NCBI GenBank assembly: GCA_910592205.1
Contig: CAJVPJ010000637.1
Span: 1 to 20,292 of the forward strand
Direction: 5' to 3'
DNA length: 20,292 nt
Origin: Paraglomus occultum
Taxonomy: Eukaryota; Glomeromycota; Glomeromycetes; Paraglomerales; Paraglomeraceae
Each line of letters starts with the position of its first letter. Position 1 is the stretch's first letter. Positions 9,766-18,840 of this stretch are shown piece after piece. The notes below the pieces were generated by a model. The model had not been told where the DNA came from. It searched no databases and saw nothing but the letters and a program-made list of their open reading frames with translations. The translations under genes were made by a program, and so were the position numbers.

Positions 9766-12157
9766 ATGCATGATCCAGCAATTGACAAGTTAGTTCAAGC
9801 CTCCTTAGAAAGTGAAGATAAAAACTTGAGACTTGAATGGATTCCCTTTTCAACAATTACCGATATAACGTCAACTTCAATAAATAACGTTTACTACGCT
9901 AGTACGAAGGCAATTTGGAGGGGTATATGGAGGGGTGAACTGACGCTGGTATTACTTGGCAGTAGCAAAGAATGCATTCCAACGTTTGTGAGTGAGTTTG
10001 CTAGAATATACTCACTTCCGACGCACAAGTACAATAGTATCAACGACAACTTCAAAAGATATTCCCGTTGGCTTAATAATCGTAACCACCTGATCGGATT
10101 TACCCAGTGGGGTGATAATTATTACATGGTTGCCAAAAGACGCTTTTACCAATTCTACTCTCAATACGGATTTTGCACTGCGTGCGGACTACTTCGATGT
10201 AGTCCTGTGTGGTGCGTTTGTGGACATAAACAATTATCCGATGGGTGGACTAGCAACAATAAGCAACTCGACGAGTTGATTAAGAATTCTCAATTACAAA
10301 CATACTCACCAAATCATGCCTATTTGGAATGGATTCCATTTGATTGCATTGAGGATAGGGGAATTGGCTATGGATTCTTATATGATCTAACTATGTTTAA
10401 TCGGGTTACATGGATTCCACTTGAGATAACAGATGAGACGGATGATCTATATTATGCTGAGGTAAACTAATTACTTATGCATCATGTTTCTCAAAGTATA
10501 AGTAGTCTAAATAGTTACGACTTTTTATTTATACATAATTTCCACTAGTTATGTGATAAGTATCCAGATATTCTTACCACAGATGTTTGGATTACAATGG
10601 GATTTACATATCATGCAAGTGAAGAAAAGTATTGTCTAATAACAGTACATGATGCATTATGTCTGGCATGTGCAGGCCGATTAGAACCTAGGGTAAATGC
10701 ATTTTGTTATCTTTGTAAAGCACCAAAAACTCTCAGTTGGACTACAGGCAACAGGTCTTTGGATACATTTATTATGGAGTCATGGAAGAATACTGAGGAT
10801 GTAAATGATACCTATCTACAATGGATAGAGTATTCCCAATTGATTAATGTACAAGAAATGACCCAATTATATCATGGATGCACACTTATTATTATAGCAA
10901 ATTGGCTAGACCCAATGTCAAATAAATGGACAAAAGTGTCACTAAAAAATATACATGTACAATTATTTGATTTTCATCAGGTGAGTCATGTCAGCATAAA
11001 ATAATGCAAATAATCTTGGAATGTTAAACTGATAATTGTATTATTATTTACTCAAATAGGTGACAAAAAAATATCCTGAAATATTAACTCCTAAGAACAT
11101 GTTGATCATTGGAATCACTCAAGAACCATCTACTCAGGAATATTATTTAGTTTTCTACCATGAAATACACACAATATTAGACAAAATTATAAATTCAAGT
11201 AATCAACAAGTAAAATATATGGAATATAGTGATTTTGGTGAACTCAAAGAGATTGCATCTGGCAGTCACAAAACAGTTTATACTGCTGAATATGAACCAT
11301 TTGGGCAAACTGTTATACTCAAACGGTTTAAGAATTTTTATCAAATGATGGGGTTATTTATTACTGAGGTAAGCAATAATTGGTAGTATTAGTATTAATT
11401 AAGTGATGTTTAATCTGACTCGGTATTTATTTTTATTTTATAGTTCAGAAATCATACCAAGTTGTTATGTAATAGGTATTCTCTATTTTTTAGAATTTAT
11501 GGAGTCACACAGGTCCCAGAAACAGAAGAGTACATGATTGCTATGCAATATGCTAACAATGGTAGTCTTTTGTCTTATTTGGATCAAAACATAAACAAAT
11601 TGACATGGAGGATGAAATTACAGCATTTGTGTCTTATTGCACTTAATTTAATGCTTATGCATAGTGGAAGATTAGTACATTGCAATCTTCATGGTGGAAG
11701 CATAGTATTGCATAATACACGTCCATTCATAAGCGATCTTGGTCTCTCACAATCAGTGAATGCACCCGGGTCAAATTCAAGCATTCAAAGTTCTTTACCT
11801 TTTATTGCACCAGAAGTCTTTCATACTTACAAATTTACTCCGAAATCAGATATGTATTCCATTGGTATCATTATGTATTTGATTGCTACTGGTGAACCAC
11901 CTTTTCGAGATAGGCAGTTTGATAAAGATTTAGCATGCGATATTACTGGCGGACTACGACCAACGATGCCTGATGCAGCACCAAAGGAATACAAAGAACT
12001 TGCTGAGCGGTGTTGTGATGCTGATCCTGATAAGCGTCCTGATATAAAGAGATTTTGTGCGGATCTCGTTCTTTATCGCGACGATAAATCTGACGTGTTA
12101 GTGTGGGATGTTATTTATGATGTAAAACCCTTATCACGTCTCGAAAAAAATGAGTAA
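9766..12157 (+). CDS. Multi-unit TKL-type pseudokinase, four exons (712 aa)
   Basis: Exons 9766-10461, 10561-10980, 11060-11368 and 11444-12157 join through three phase-0 GT-AG introns of 99, 79 and 75 nt, each with in-frame stops. An in-frame TGA at 9751 bounds the start. The protein has four units, each opening with a short helix (IDKLV 6-10, LDELI 168-172, LDTFI 299-303, LDKII 412-416) and then an EWIPF-like strand. Units 1 and 2 continue as N-lobe-like sequence to GFTQ (111) and GFTY (246) and then a cysteine ribbon (C137, C140, C145, C150, C152; C266, C269, C281, C284). Unit 3 reaches GITQ (390) with no ribbon. Unit 4 is a full kinase fold: loop GSHKTVY (about 440), K460 in VILK, GVTQ 495, DLG 573-575, APE 597-599, DPDKRPD. 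The catalytic loop reads HCN (554-556) and the magnesium Asn is Ser, so phosphotransfer is unlikely. It probably acts as a cytosolic scaffold or decoy; the role is inferred. Confidence 0.85.
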
Positions 12158-12242
12158 ACGCTCTAGTAAAATCGAGAAACAGCGATGATTTGGATTCATG
12201 TAAGGTATGATGAAAGCGATCGGTTTGTGTTGATATTGGATA

Positions 12243-12278
12243 AAGTCAATTTATGGTATTAACCTCCTCAATTGACTT
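12243..12278. other. Stem-loop downstream of the pseudokinase gene
   Basis: AAGTCAATT (12243-12251) and AATTGACTT (12270-12278) are perfect inverted arms with an 18-nt loop, about 86 nt past the stop. It could be a 3'-UTR structure; no canonical AATAAA was seen close by. Confidence 0.4.
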
Positions 12279-12749
12279 ATAATTCAGCGACTCAATTTTG
12301 AAACACAGTTGAATATGACGATATGAGGTTGAGTTGATGAGCTTCTGGATAATCTGGTGCCCGCGACGTCGAATGGTCGATTGATTTCAGACACAAACTA
12401 GACGTTTACTTGTTAGCAATTTCAATTAGGATTACCAGTATACAGTAGGAAGAAAACTGAATACCATACACGCTATTCAAATATTAAACCAACCAATTTA
12501 ATTTTATAATGAGTCGATAAGTCATTGCTGAAACGGACGAGCGGTTTGATAGCGGGCTGGGCTGATTGACGACTGATATTTGTATGACTGTAGCTGTATG
12601 TGCAATTTGGATCACATTCGTTCCCATATTAATGCATACGTGTATTTAGTGCTTGTCATATAATACGAAATAGCATATTTTGCTGCCTGTGCAGATCCGT
12701 TGCTTTTGGCGCATTACTCTATTCGCGGAGTAATTAATCGTCTACCAGT

Positions 12750-12932
12750 TTATGTAGAATTGAATATAATACGAACAACAGTATCTAAGCTACTCTCTGG
12801 AGAATCGTAGTAAACAAGTGCATATTTATTGCTTCGCAACACAGTAAACTGTCTGACAACTTGGTTTACGTTAACCACATTAGTCGCTTGATACTCTGCC
12901 AAGACATATTGGCACACTCTTGTATGAGTCAA
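12750..12932 (-). CDS. Doubtful short frame, perhaps one exon
   Basis: On the minus strand a frame of 60 codons contains a stretch AEYQATNVVNVNQVVRQF and NKYALVYYDSPESSLDTVV with the feel of a real beta-rich protein. CTTGGCAG just before AGTATCAAG would make an acceptable splice acceptor, so it could be a last exon. No upstream exon was identified and the family is not recognised. Confidence 0.2.
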   Translation of the reverse strand: MTHTRVCQYVLAEYQATNVVNVNQVVRQFTVLRSNKYALVYYDSPESSLDTVVRIIFNST

Positions 12933-13498
12933 GAAACTTTTTTTGATAAAGTGTATTAACCTGGTGTATTAACCTGAAAGCACAATGCACAATACAATAA
13001 ACAATGATATATGATAATATAATAAGTTCGCGACGCGACCGTTATCTGCTTTGAACAGCTGATCCAGGTAATTCATTGAACATCAAGCGTTATGTTTCTG
13101 ACCTTATAAAATATATTATCTTTGATATTTCAGTTTACACATAAATATTAAGAACAAATTGACCTACGAGTTTGCTGGCATATATGGAATAATTATGATA
13201 ACTCGATGTGAGCAGTTTATTTTTGACTCACAACAAAACTTAATATTGTTATTCACATTTTCTCTGGGAAACTGAACTGAGAGAATTTGCCAAGCACAAG
13301 CTAGACATTCCCTTTAAAGACACTCTAAGTTTACATCATATTAATAGATTAGTTTTGGACGCTGATTTATTTTTGTTCAGATCGGCATCTGATGACGCTA
13401 ACGATTGTGTCTGCTGAGAAAAGTCATCACCTAAAATGAAAGAACGCCAACATTATCAATACTACTACGAGGAAAAGAAAAACTGTAATCCAATCTGC

Positions 13499-13824
13499 TT
13501 ACTGACCAGCCGCTTGTGTCTTCCCTCCATCATTCATTGCTTTCAGTTTTGCAACTTGCAACTTTACCTTTTCTTTATATTCTTCATGTTCTACTCTTGT
13601 CCATCGTAGGTGTAATGCTAAAGATCCTAATAATGTCCACAATAGAAAGTATCGTAGAGAGAAGGACCTCGAATGTCTTTGAACTTGGGAAATCTCTGTA
13701 TATAATCAGAGGTCGTGAAAGTACTAATGCTCCTGTGAGCACCGGCTTGTCGTCTAAAAATAGTCTTGCAATATTTGAACGAATTCTGTGCGTTTGTAAA
13801 GTAGTGACGTGACAGAGGATTCAT
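13499..13824 (-). pseudogene. Small mitochondrial-type membrane protein gene, frameshifted
   Basis: Reading from 13824, the N-terminus is Arg/Ser/aromatic-rich without acids (MNPLSRHYF, TIFRRQAGAHRSISTF), as in mitochondrial presequences. It continues to KFKDIRGPSL. In this frame it stops at 13627, but the next frame continues at once with a membrane segment (YFLLWTLLGSLALHLRW) and a charged helix (RVEHEEYKEKVKLQVAKLK), ending TQAAGQ at a stop at 13499-13501. The switch lies in a TCTCTC run; one CT unit fewer would give a single frame of 107 residues. The layout (presequence, one membrane span, short matrix or intermembrane helix) suits a small inner-membrane or complex-assembly protein. I cannot name the family. 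Slippage mutation, assembly error and recent pseudogene are all possible. A more upstream ATG at 13890 is in frame but fits a presequence less well. Confidence 0.6.
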
Positions 13825-14100
13825 AGTTTGCTTGTAGAGAAAAAAGCTAAGCAACTGTGTTACTAGGTCACGTGTAATCGTAATATACACGCGACCTGTC
13901 TCAGATCAAATCAACCTGGAGTCTAGCATGCTAGCTTCGACTCGAAGGTAAACTTTGCCAATCGGCGAACGTACACGAGCTACGTTCCTTGGGACAAAGA
14001 TACCAGGACTAAAACCAGGATTGGCACTTGCTGTGTTGACGACGACGAAAGGTTGGTTGATCAAGTTTGTTTTTCTATGTTTTTGTTTAATTAATAAAAC
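13825..14100. promoter_or_regulatory. Divergent intergenic region
   Basis: These 276 bp separate the minus-strand mitochondrial-type gene from the plus-strand PRP46 relic, so both promoters should have lain here. It holds a perfect 12-bp palindrome, CTAGCATGCTAG (13923-13934), and is richer in GC than the neighbouring intergenic DNA. No TATA element is obvious. Confidence 0.35.
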
Positions 14101-15902
14101 ATGCCGTTAACATTCAGTCAGAAAATAAAACTAAATGACGAATATGGCGAAATAAAAGAACTTTTAGCGGCTGTGGCAGCACAACGGGGTGGGAGAGTCG
14201 GAGCCAAGAAATCAAGCGCGAATGGAGAGCAGCCAATGAAGAAAGTCAAACGAAAGTTACCGGTGGGAATTTATATCCGAATGCTACTGGTATGAGATCT
14301 AAGCAAGGACGAAGTTCTACAGTTCGAAAGATTCCCCTTCACTAAATTCGTATCAGGTTTAACGCTAGCATCGGACACAGCAAAGTCTCGGAGACAGGCG
14401 TTCAACAGATACTGGACGAGCTCGAGTCGGCTAAAGCAATCTTTGTAAAAAAAAAAAGTTCACTACACTGTACTGTTTCCTCATTTCTTTCAATCATTTC
14501 TCGCCTGACTCATTCTTTCATCAATTATAGGCAAGAGTCATCAAAGACTTCCCATGGCGTTATCGTCATAACAGGCTGGGTTCCGAGCCACTCCCGAAGC
14601 CGCTAAACCCATAGGCTCGTTAGTCCGTCGTCAGACACCAAGACTACAGAAACCCAATGGCATCCACCTTGGAAATTAATGCGAGTAGTTTCAGGGCATC
14701 TGGGCTGGGTGCAAATCAGTAGCTATTGAGCCTGGGAATCAATGGTTTGTTACTGGTGCTGAGGATAGAACTATCAAGGTAAGGGGAAGAGGAAGAAGGG
14801 TAAAGAGGGAAACAATGATATGGGGATATGAAGAATGAGTTCTCGACTAACTTGCTAATTATTCAAACTTAGATCCGGGACCTTGCTTAAAACTTTGCTT
14901 ACGGAACACATATCCCCAGTGCGAGGGTTGGCTGTGTCGCCGAGACATCCGTATCTATTTTCTTGTGAAGAGGATAAAATGGTAAGATTCCGACTTTGGA
15001 TGCACTGGTTACTGCTGGGAGAGACGCAACAGCCAGGGTAAGGTGTTGACAATAATGTGGCTTTATTATTTGAAATTCCTACATACTTACGCGTTATACT
15101 GAGTTATCACTTTTTCCCAAAGATGTGGGATATGTGAACAAAGCAAGGTATGCATGTCCCAAGCGGACATAGCTCGATAGTAGCGGATGTAATATGTCAG
15201 AAGTTGATCCACAGGTCATCCCGGCTTTTATGGATTCGACCATACGTCGCTGGGGCTGGCAAGACGATGGTCACTCTTACGCATCACAAGAAATCCGTTC
15301 GTGCTCTCACGTTACATCCAACAGAGTTTGCGTTTACCAGTGGGAGTGCGGAAAATATAAAACAATGGAAGGTTCACGGAGGATTGTATACAGAATTTTG
15401 AAGGTCACAAGGCAATTATTAATTGCTTGACTGTAAATGTCGATAAACGTATTATTCTCGGGAGGTATGGAGTTATCGTTAGTATTTGTTGTTATGATTA
15501 TGGGCAGAATAGGCTTATATTGTGGTATTGGTGTTGCCATTGGTTAATAATACTGATTCCGTCTTTCTCGGTTATAAAGGTGATATGGCATAATGGCGAT
15601 CTGGGATTGGAAATCCGGATATAAATTTCAAGCGCTTGAAACCACCGCGCAACCAGAATTTGAAGCAGGCATATTTGCGTGTACGTTTGATCGAACGAGT
15701 TTGCGACTGATAACATGTGAAACAGATAAAACCATAAAAATATGGAGAGAGGACCCGAATACGGTAAGATATTGTGGGATTCAAAGATTGGGTATCTCTA
15801 ATCACAAAGTGGATTTGTGTACTAATTCTGCGCATAATTTCATAGACCCCGGAAACACATCCGATACAATGGAAACCGTCGCTCGCCCGCACACGATTTT
15901 AA
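14101..15902 (+). pseudogene. PRP46: Decayed PRP46/PLRG1 spliceosomal WD40 gene
   Basis: The intact family (PLRG1 in human, PRL1 in plants) is a seven-bladed WD40 protein of the Prp19-associated complex in the nucleus. Here the order is kept in pieces: an N-terminal exon (KIKLNDEYGEIKEL), [128 protein letters not shown], and the C-terminus ETHPIQWKPS ending ARTRF. Introns survive with good borders (14779-14872, 15038-15122, 15764-15845), so this is a DNA-level copy and not a retrocopy. Damage includes frameshifts near 14650, 14713, 15200, 15245, 15404 and 15590, a TGA where Arg (CGA) is expected just after MWDM, Trp changed to Arg after the first intron, and loss of blade sequence between 14985 and 14995. 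The SLKR region before the N-terminal exon is not seen. Confidence 0.85.
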
Positions 15903-16166
15903 CTCTTCTGTGTGCCGATATTACTATTATTAATTTTACGAAAATAAACAGCTTTAACAACTATAATAATACCCGTTTGCAAACTTTATGTTGGAGGGGA
16001 TTGAGCTGATTTATGGCCTAACGTAAGTTAATTACGTTTGTGCGTTTACGGAATTATTTCCATATATAGCCGAATTATCAAAATCTGTTGTACGGTCGGT
16101 CAAAATGTAAAAAGTTGCATTTGAGTCCCGAAGTTGATAGCATGCATTTAAAGAGAGTCAACTTAC

Positions 16167-16577
16167 CGATGCGATGCAACATTTTCAGCAACTCGAGTGT
16201 ATTATCAAAGTCTCAATTAATTGTGAATGCAGCATAATGAGTTAAGGTCTTTCCGCGATATGTTCAATTTGTGGATTGAACATTCTTTGGTATATTAATA
16301 TCATCAGCTCGTGGACCGATCCGCAAATCTTTTCCAAGCCTGCCTTTTTCCTGCATAAAGTAAATACTATCTGTAAGGCTAATGTTCAAATCGTCACATT
16401 TGTCACTGAACATATTAACGAATTGCTCAAAGCGAGAAAATCTGTGCACACTAGTAAAAACGACACTCCTCATCTTTATACTTACGCACGGAACACACAA
16501 ACTTCTGACCTCTAATTCATTTTCTTCGGCTATGCCGGATTTGCTTCATGTGACCAAGACAAACGCGCGTAGCTTTT
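16167..16577 (-). pseudogene. Ankyrin-like gene relic interrupted only by TGA
   Basis: One minus-strand frame stays open from about 16577 to a GTAAGT donor at 16166 except for three TGA codons (16546-16548, 16264-16266, 16213-16215). The end reads YRGKTLTHYAAF and then NTLELLKMLHRI, close to the G-x-T-x-LHYAA and following helix of ankyrin repeats. Upstream blocks (GIAEENELEVRSL, FSDKCDDLNISL, GRLGKDLRIGPRADDINIPK) are not recognised. All the stops could come from CGA by C-to-T change. It may be a single exon of a dead gene. A plus-strand frame at 16276-16515 overlaps and cannot be fully excluded. Confidence 0.35.
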
Positions 16578-17218
16578 TAAACTAAAGGTCGAATGTATTG
16601 TTCAGCTTTTAAGATGCATCAAAAGACAAATAATTGTTAAACCCTCATAACATTTTTTTAGTTCTACGAATACTTATTCGGACGCTGCGCTGCAAGACCT
16701 GTGGATCAAGAGTTAATAACAAGCAACAACATAATATTAATAAGATCGAGACTGAGATATACTAAGGTGAAACGCGTATCGATATTTTAATTTAGAGGCA
16801 AAAGTACATTATAGTGATAACTTGTCCTCTGAAGCCAATGTCTATAATATGAAGAAAAAATTGTTAACAGTGTTTGATTAAAGGCTGATGTAGAATTTAT
16901 TTCTCCCACAAACGAACATTATAATTTAGTTGATATTTATAGCAGACATTTTTGCAGTAATGCTTTTGAGATATGAAGGAAAGAAAAACGTTATATTCCA
17001 CAAATAAACGTTTTTCGAGTGCAGGCAAATTTATTTATAAAGTTTAGAACAACTGTAAATCACGTAACATTTACTGTTTCGACTTTATACACAGAATAAC
17101 GTGTTCCAATTTAATTAAAATTTGTGCTTAAGAATAACTGAAGTCGAAAAGTTTAATTACACTAGATATTTATAAATAAAATAACTTTTCTTCATGTCAA
17201 CGCATTGTTCTCTTGCCT
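16578..17218. other. Non-coding stretch
   Basis: AT-rich sequence with no supported gene, RNA or repeat. Confidence 0.6.
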
Positions 17219-17428
17219 TTATACCTGAACGTCAATTGACATCTCTCGGTTTAGAGTAGTAGTAGGTAAAAGTTTGTTAGAGTATTTACACTCTTTTTCG
17301 AGACGTGATAAAGGTTTTCCATTAACGTAATTATGGAACATGATAAACCTTGCTATGCTATTCTTATTACCGCACACGCATTCATAGAATTCAGCGTTCT
17401 TTATAGTACAATACTCTTTTTCGAACAT
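17219..17428 (-). pseudogene. Inverted fragment with the pseudokinase C-terminal motif
   Basis: This 69-codon minus-strand frame contains GKPLSRLEKE, nearly the last residues of the pseudokinase (KPLSRLEKNE). At the DNA level about 25 bp match with a single transition, in opposite orientation to that gene. Earlier in the frame ECVCGNKN recalls CVCGHKQ of its first cysteine ribbon, which may be chance. The frame then runs past the point where the pseudokinase stops. It is best read as a small inverted scrap of a related kinase gene; a short functional gene is less likely. Confidence 0.45.
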
Positions 17429-17740
17429 ACGCGTATCTGATAATTATATAGTATTATCGCTGGTTTCGTTATATTTATGAATACAAAAAATGTTTGTTTG
17501 CTTGTTTGCTCAACGTGCCTAGTTGTCTTGTATACTGTACAAAGTGGCAAACTGAGTATAATAGAGGCCTTTTGACGCATCCGGAAATAAACTAAACCAA
17601 TTACCCAATATTCATAATGTAGGCATTGACATTATGTCAGTTCGAAATGTTAAGCCAAGCAAGCCACTATGAGATGTCCATCTTGCTATTTTGTGTGTGT
17701 CTTCGCCTAGACAAAAATCTCGCATTTTGACGTATAATAA

Positions 17741-18030
17741 AATGCTTTGTGGATAAAAAAGAGTCATCTGATGATGGATGGACTATCAATAACAAGCAAA
17801 AAACGTAATATTTCTCATTCTAATTCGTGTTTACGATGTTGTTAAGAATTTTTAGCTAAAACATCGCTCAGCAAATGGTATTAAATTTCATTTAATCGTA
17901 TTGATAATAGGGAGATACGGTCATAGTAAACGCTTATGTGGTCTACCTACTTGAGAATATGTGAAATTGATTTCACTTGAGATAACGGAAGGTAGACTGT
18001 TCAGTTATACATCATGCTTATTAATTGTCT
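17741..18030 (+). pseudogene. Decayed direct copy of part of pseudokinase exon 1
   Basis: The sequence is colinear with about 10208-10490. ATGCTTTGTGGATAAAA faces the ribbon codons of CVCGHK, and SSDDGWTINNKQ faces LSDGWTSNNKQ. TTAAGAATT and ACATC.CTCA.CAAAT match the helix that follows, and the CACTTGAGATAAC word is shared. Even TTATACATCATGC corresponds to TTATGCATCATGT inside intron 1. Stops and indels end any coding potential. Intron sequence in the match shows a genomic duplication about 7.5 kb away in the same orientation. A CPSC word near 17672 may be a further scrap of the ribbon. Confidence 0.65.
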
Positions 18031-18199
18031 GAATAACATTGGCATTGGCATTATCCAAATCCATCTACCAAAAAAATATTATTGACACTCTTTATACTGT
18101 TTTCGACATGGTTACGACAATTTTTTATGGATATGTTATTAATACGTTAAATTGTACACATCTAATAAAATTTCTGTTACAAAAGAGCACAGTTGACGT

Positions 18200-18631
18200 T
18201 CAGATAACGCCTTGAATAAGTGCCGTTCCAATTTGTACTCCTGAGTGCTTAACAACCAGAGTTTGTCCATTCCATTTTGTCCGGAAATTTACTCCAGGAA
18301 CTTCAAACGTCCAACCAGCGGTGCCACCATTTAGAATTGGAACTTTTAACGCTCTAATATTGGATGTCAGGTCGGTCACTAAAGCGTGCGTAACCGTGTC
18401 CACAATTTGGAGGGTATAGTGAGTCCAATCGATATCATCAAATCCGTTATTCCACTGTCCGGTCAAACGAACCCCCGTTGTAGATTCGTAAAACTGAACG
18501 GCGCCAAGGATAGGCGAGAACAAAGCTAGCGCGGAGTCACCAACGTCTCGTTCGACCGGATGAGCAACCAAAGTTAAAGGAAGCAATAGAGCCAAGAAGG
18601 AGAAAATTAAGACGAAATTCTTTTGAGACAT
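18200..18631 (-). CDS. Small secreted protein, candidate effector (143 aa)
   Basis: This is a complete single-exon frame with a good fungal start context (GCCAAAATG). Residues 1-23 form a classical signal peptide: a short MSQKN n-region, the hydrophobic core FVLIFSFLALLLPLTLV, and a likely cut after A23 before HPVER. The mature part is about 120 residues with no cysteine. It alternates beta-type strands with Gly/Asn turns (AVQFYESTTGVRLTGQW, IDWTHYTLQIVD, GGTAGWTFEVPGVNF, TLVVKHSGVQIGTALIQ), suggesting a small beta-sandwich. No KEX2 dibasic site, repeat or GPI signal was seen. The coding part is clearly more GC-rich than its flanks and undamaged, which argues for selection. Size and secretion fit a secreted protein acting in the wall, apoplast or host. 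The family is not recognised, so effector is inference. Confidence 0.85.
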   Translation of the reverse strand: MSQKNFVLIFSFLALLLPLTLVAHPVERDVGDSALALFSPILGAVQFYESTTGVRLTGQWNNGFDDIDWTHYTLQIVDTVTHALVTDLTSNIRALKVPILNGGTAGWTFEVPGVNFRTKWNGQTLVVKHSGVQIGTALIQGVI

Positions 18632-18638
18632 TTTGGCT

Positions 18639-18650
18639 TATATATATATA
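18639..18650 (-). promoter_or_regulatory. TA-repeat just upstream of the secreted-protein gene
   Basis: Six TA units lie only 8-20 bp before the start codon on the minus strand. If this is the TATA box, transcription would begin inside or at the start of the coding region, so it is more likely part of a very short leader or a plain microsatellite. Confidence 0.3.
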
Positions 18651-18840
18651 ATTTGTGGATGTATTCAATAAAAAGCTTTTGATTTCGGAAACAGCTTTCT
18701 ATGAGAAATTAAACAGTCCACCGAGCAGGCTGTTATATAGATATCGTATGTCGAAAAGAAGGCTGCTTCAAACAGCAAACTCATTGTCGAAGAATTTGCT
18801 ATATTTGTTTAAACTATTTTTGTCTGAAATAGAACAATGA

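Larger units (their letters stand above)
12158..13498. other. Intergenic stretch, no firm gene
   Basis: It contains the stem-loop at 12243-12278, a doubtful minus-strand frame at 12750-12932, a duplicated GTGTATTAACCT (12951-12974) and a small inverted pair ATTACTC/GAGTAAT (12713-12734). Nothing else stands out. Confidence 0.5.

Noticed and set aside
13516-13812. Plus-strand 98-codon frame with a hydrophobic N-terminus
   Set aside because: It is antisense to the mitochondrial-type gene, whose presequence, membrane span and charged helix explain the sequence better.
15334-15892. Several minus-strand frames of 68-106 codons
   Set aside because: They are antisense shadows of PRP46 relic exons that match the WD40 family on the plus strand.
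14101-15902. Intact PRP46 gene with many small introns
   Set aside because: Frameshifts occur inside conserved blades without splice borders, a stop replaces an Arg codon, and blade sequence is missing.
16276-16515. Plus-strand 79-codon frame overlapping the ankyrin-like relic
   Set aside because: It lies antiparallel to a minus-strand frame that extends further, has a splice donor and a recognisable GKTLTHYAA word; kept only as an alternative.
16167-16577. TGA read as an amino acid (alternative code)
   Set aside because: Other genes here use TAA and TGA as ordinary stops (TGA ends the secreted protein), so decay is simpler.
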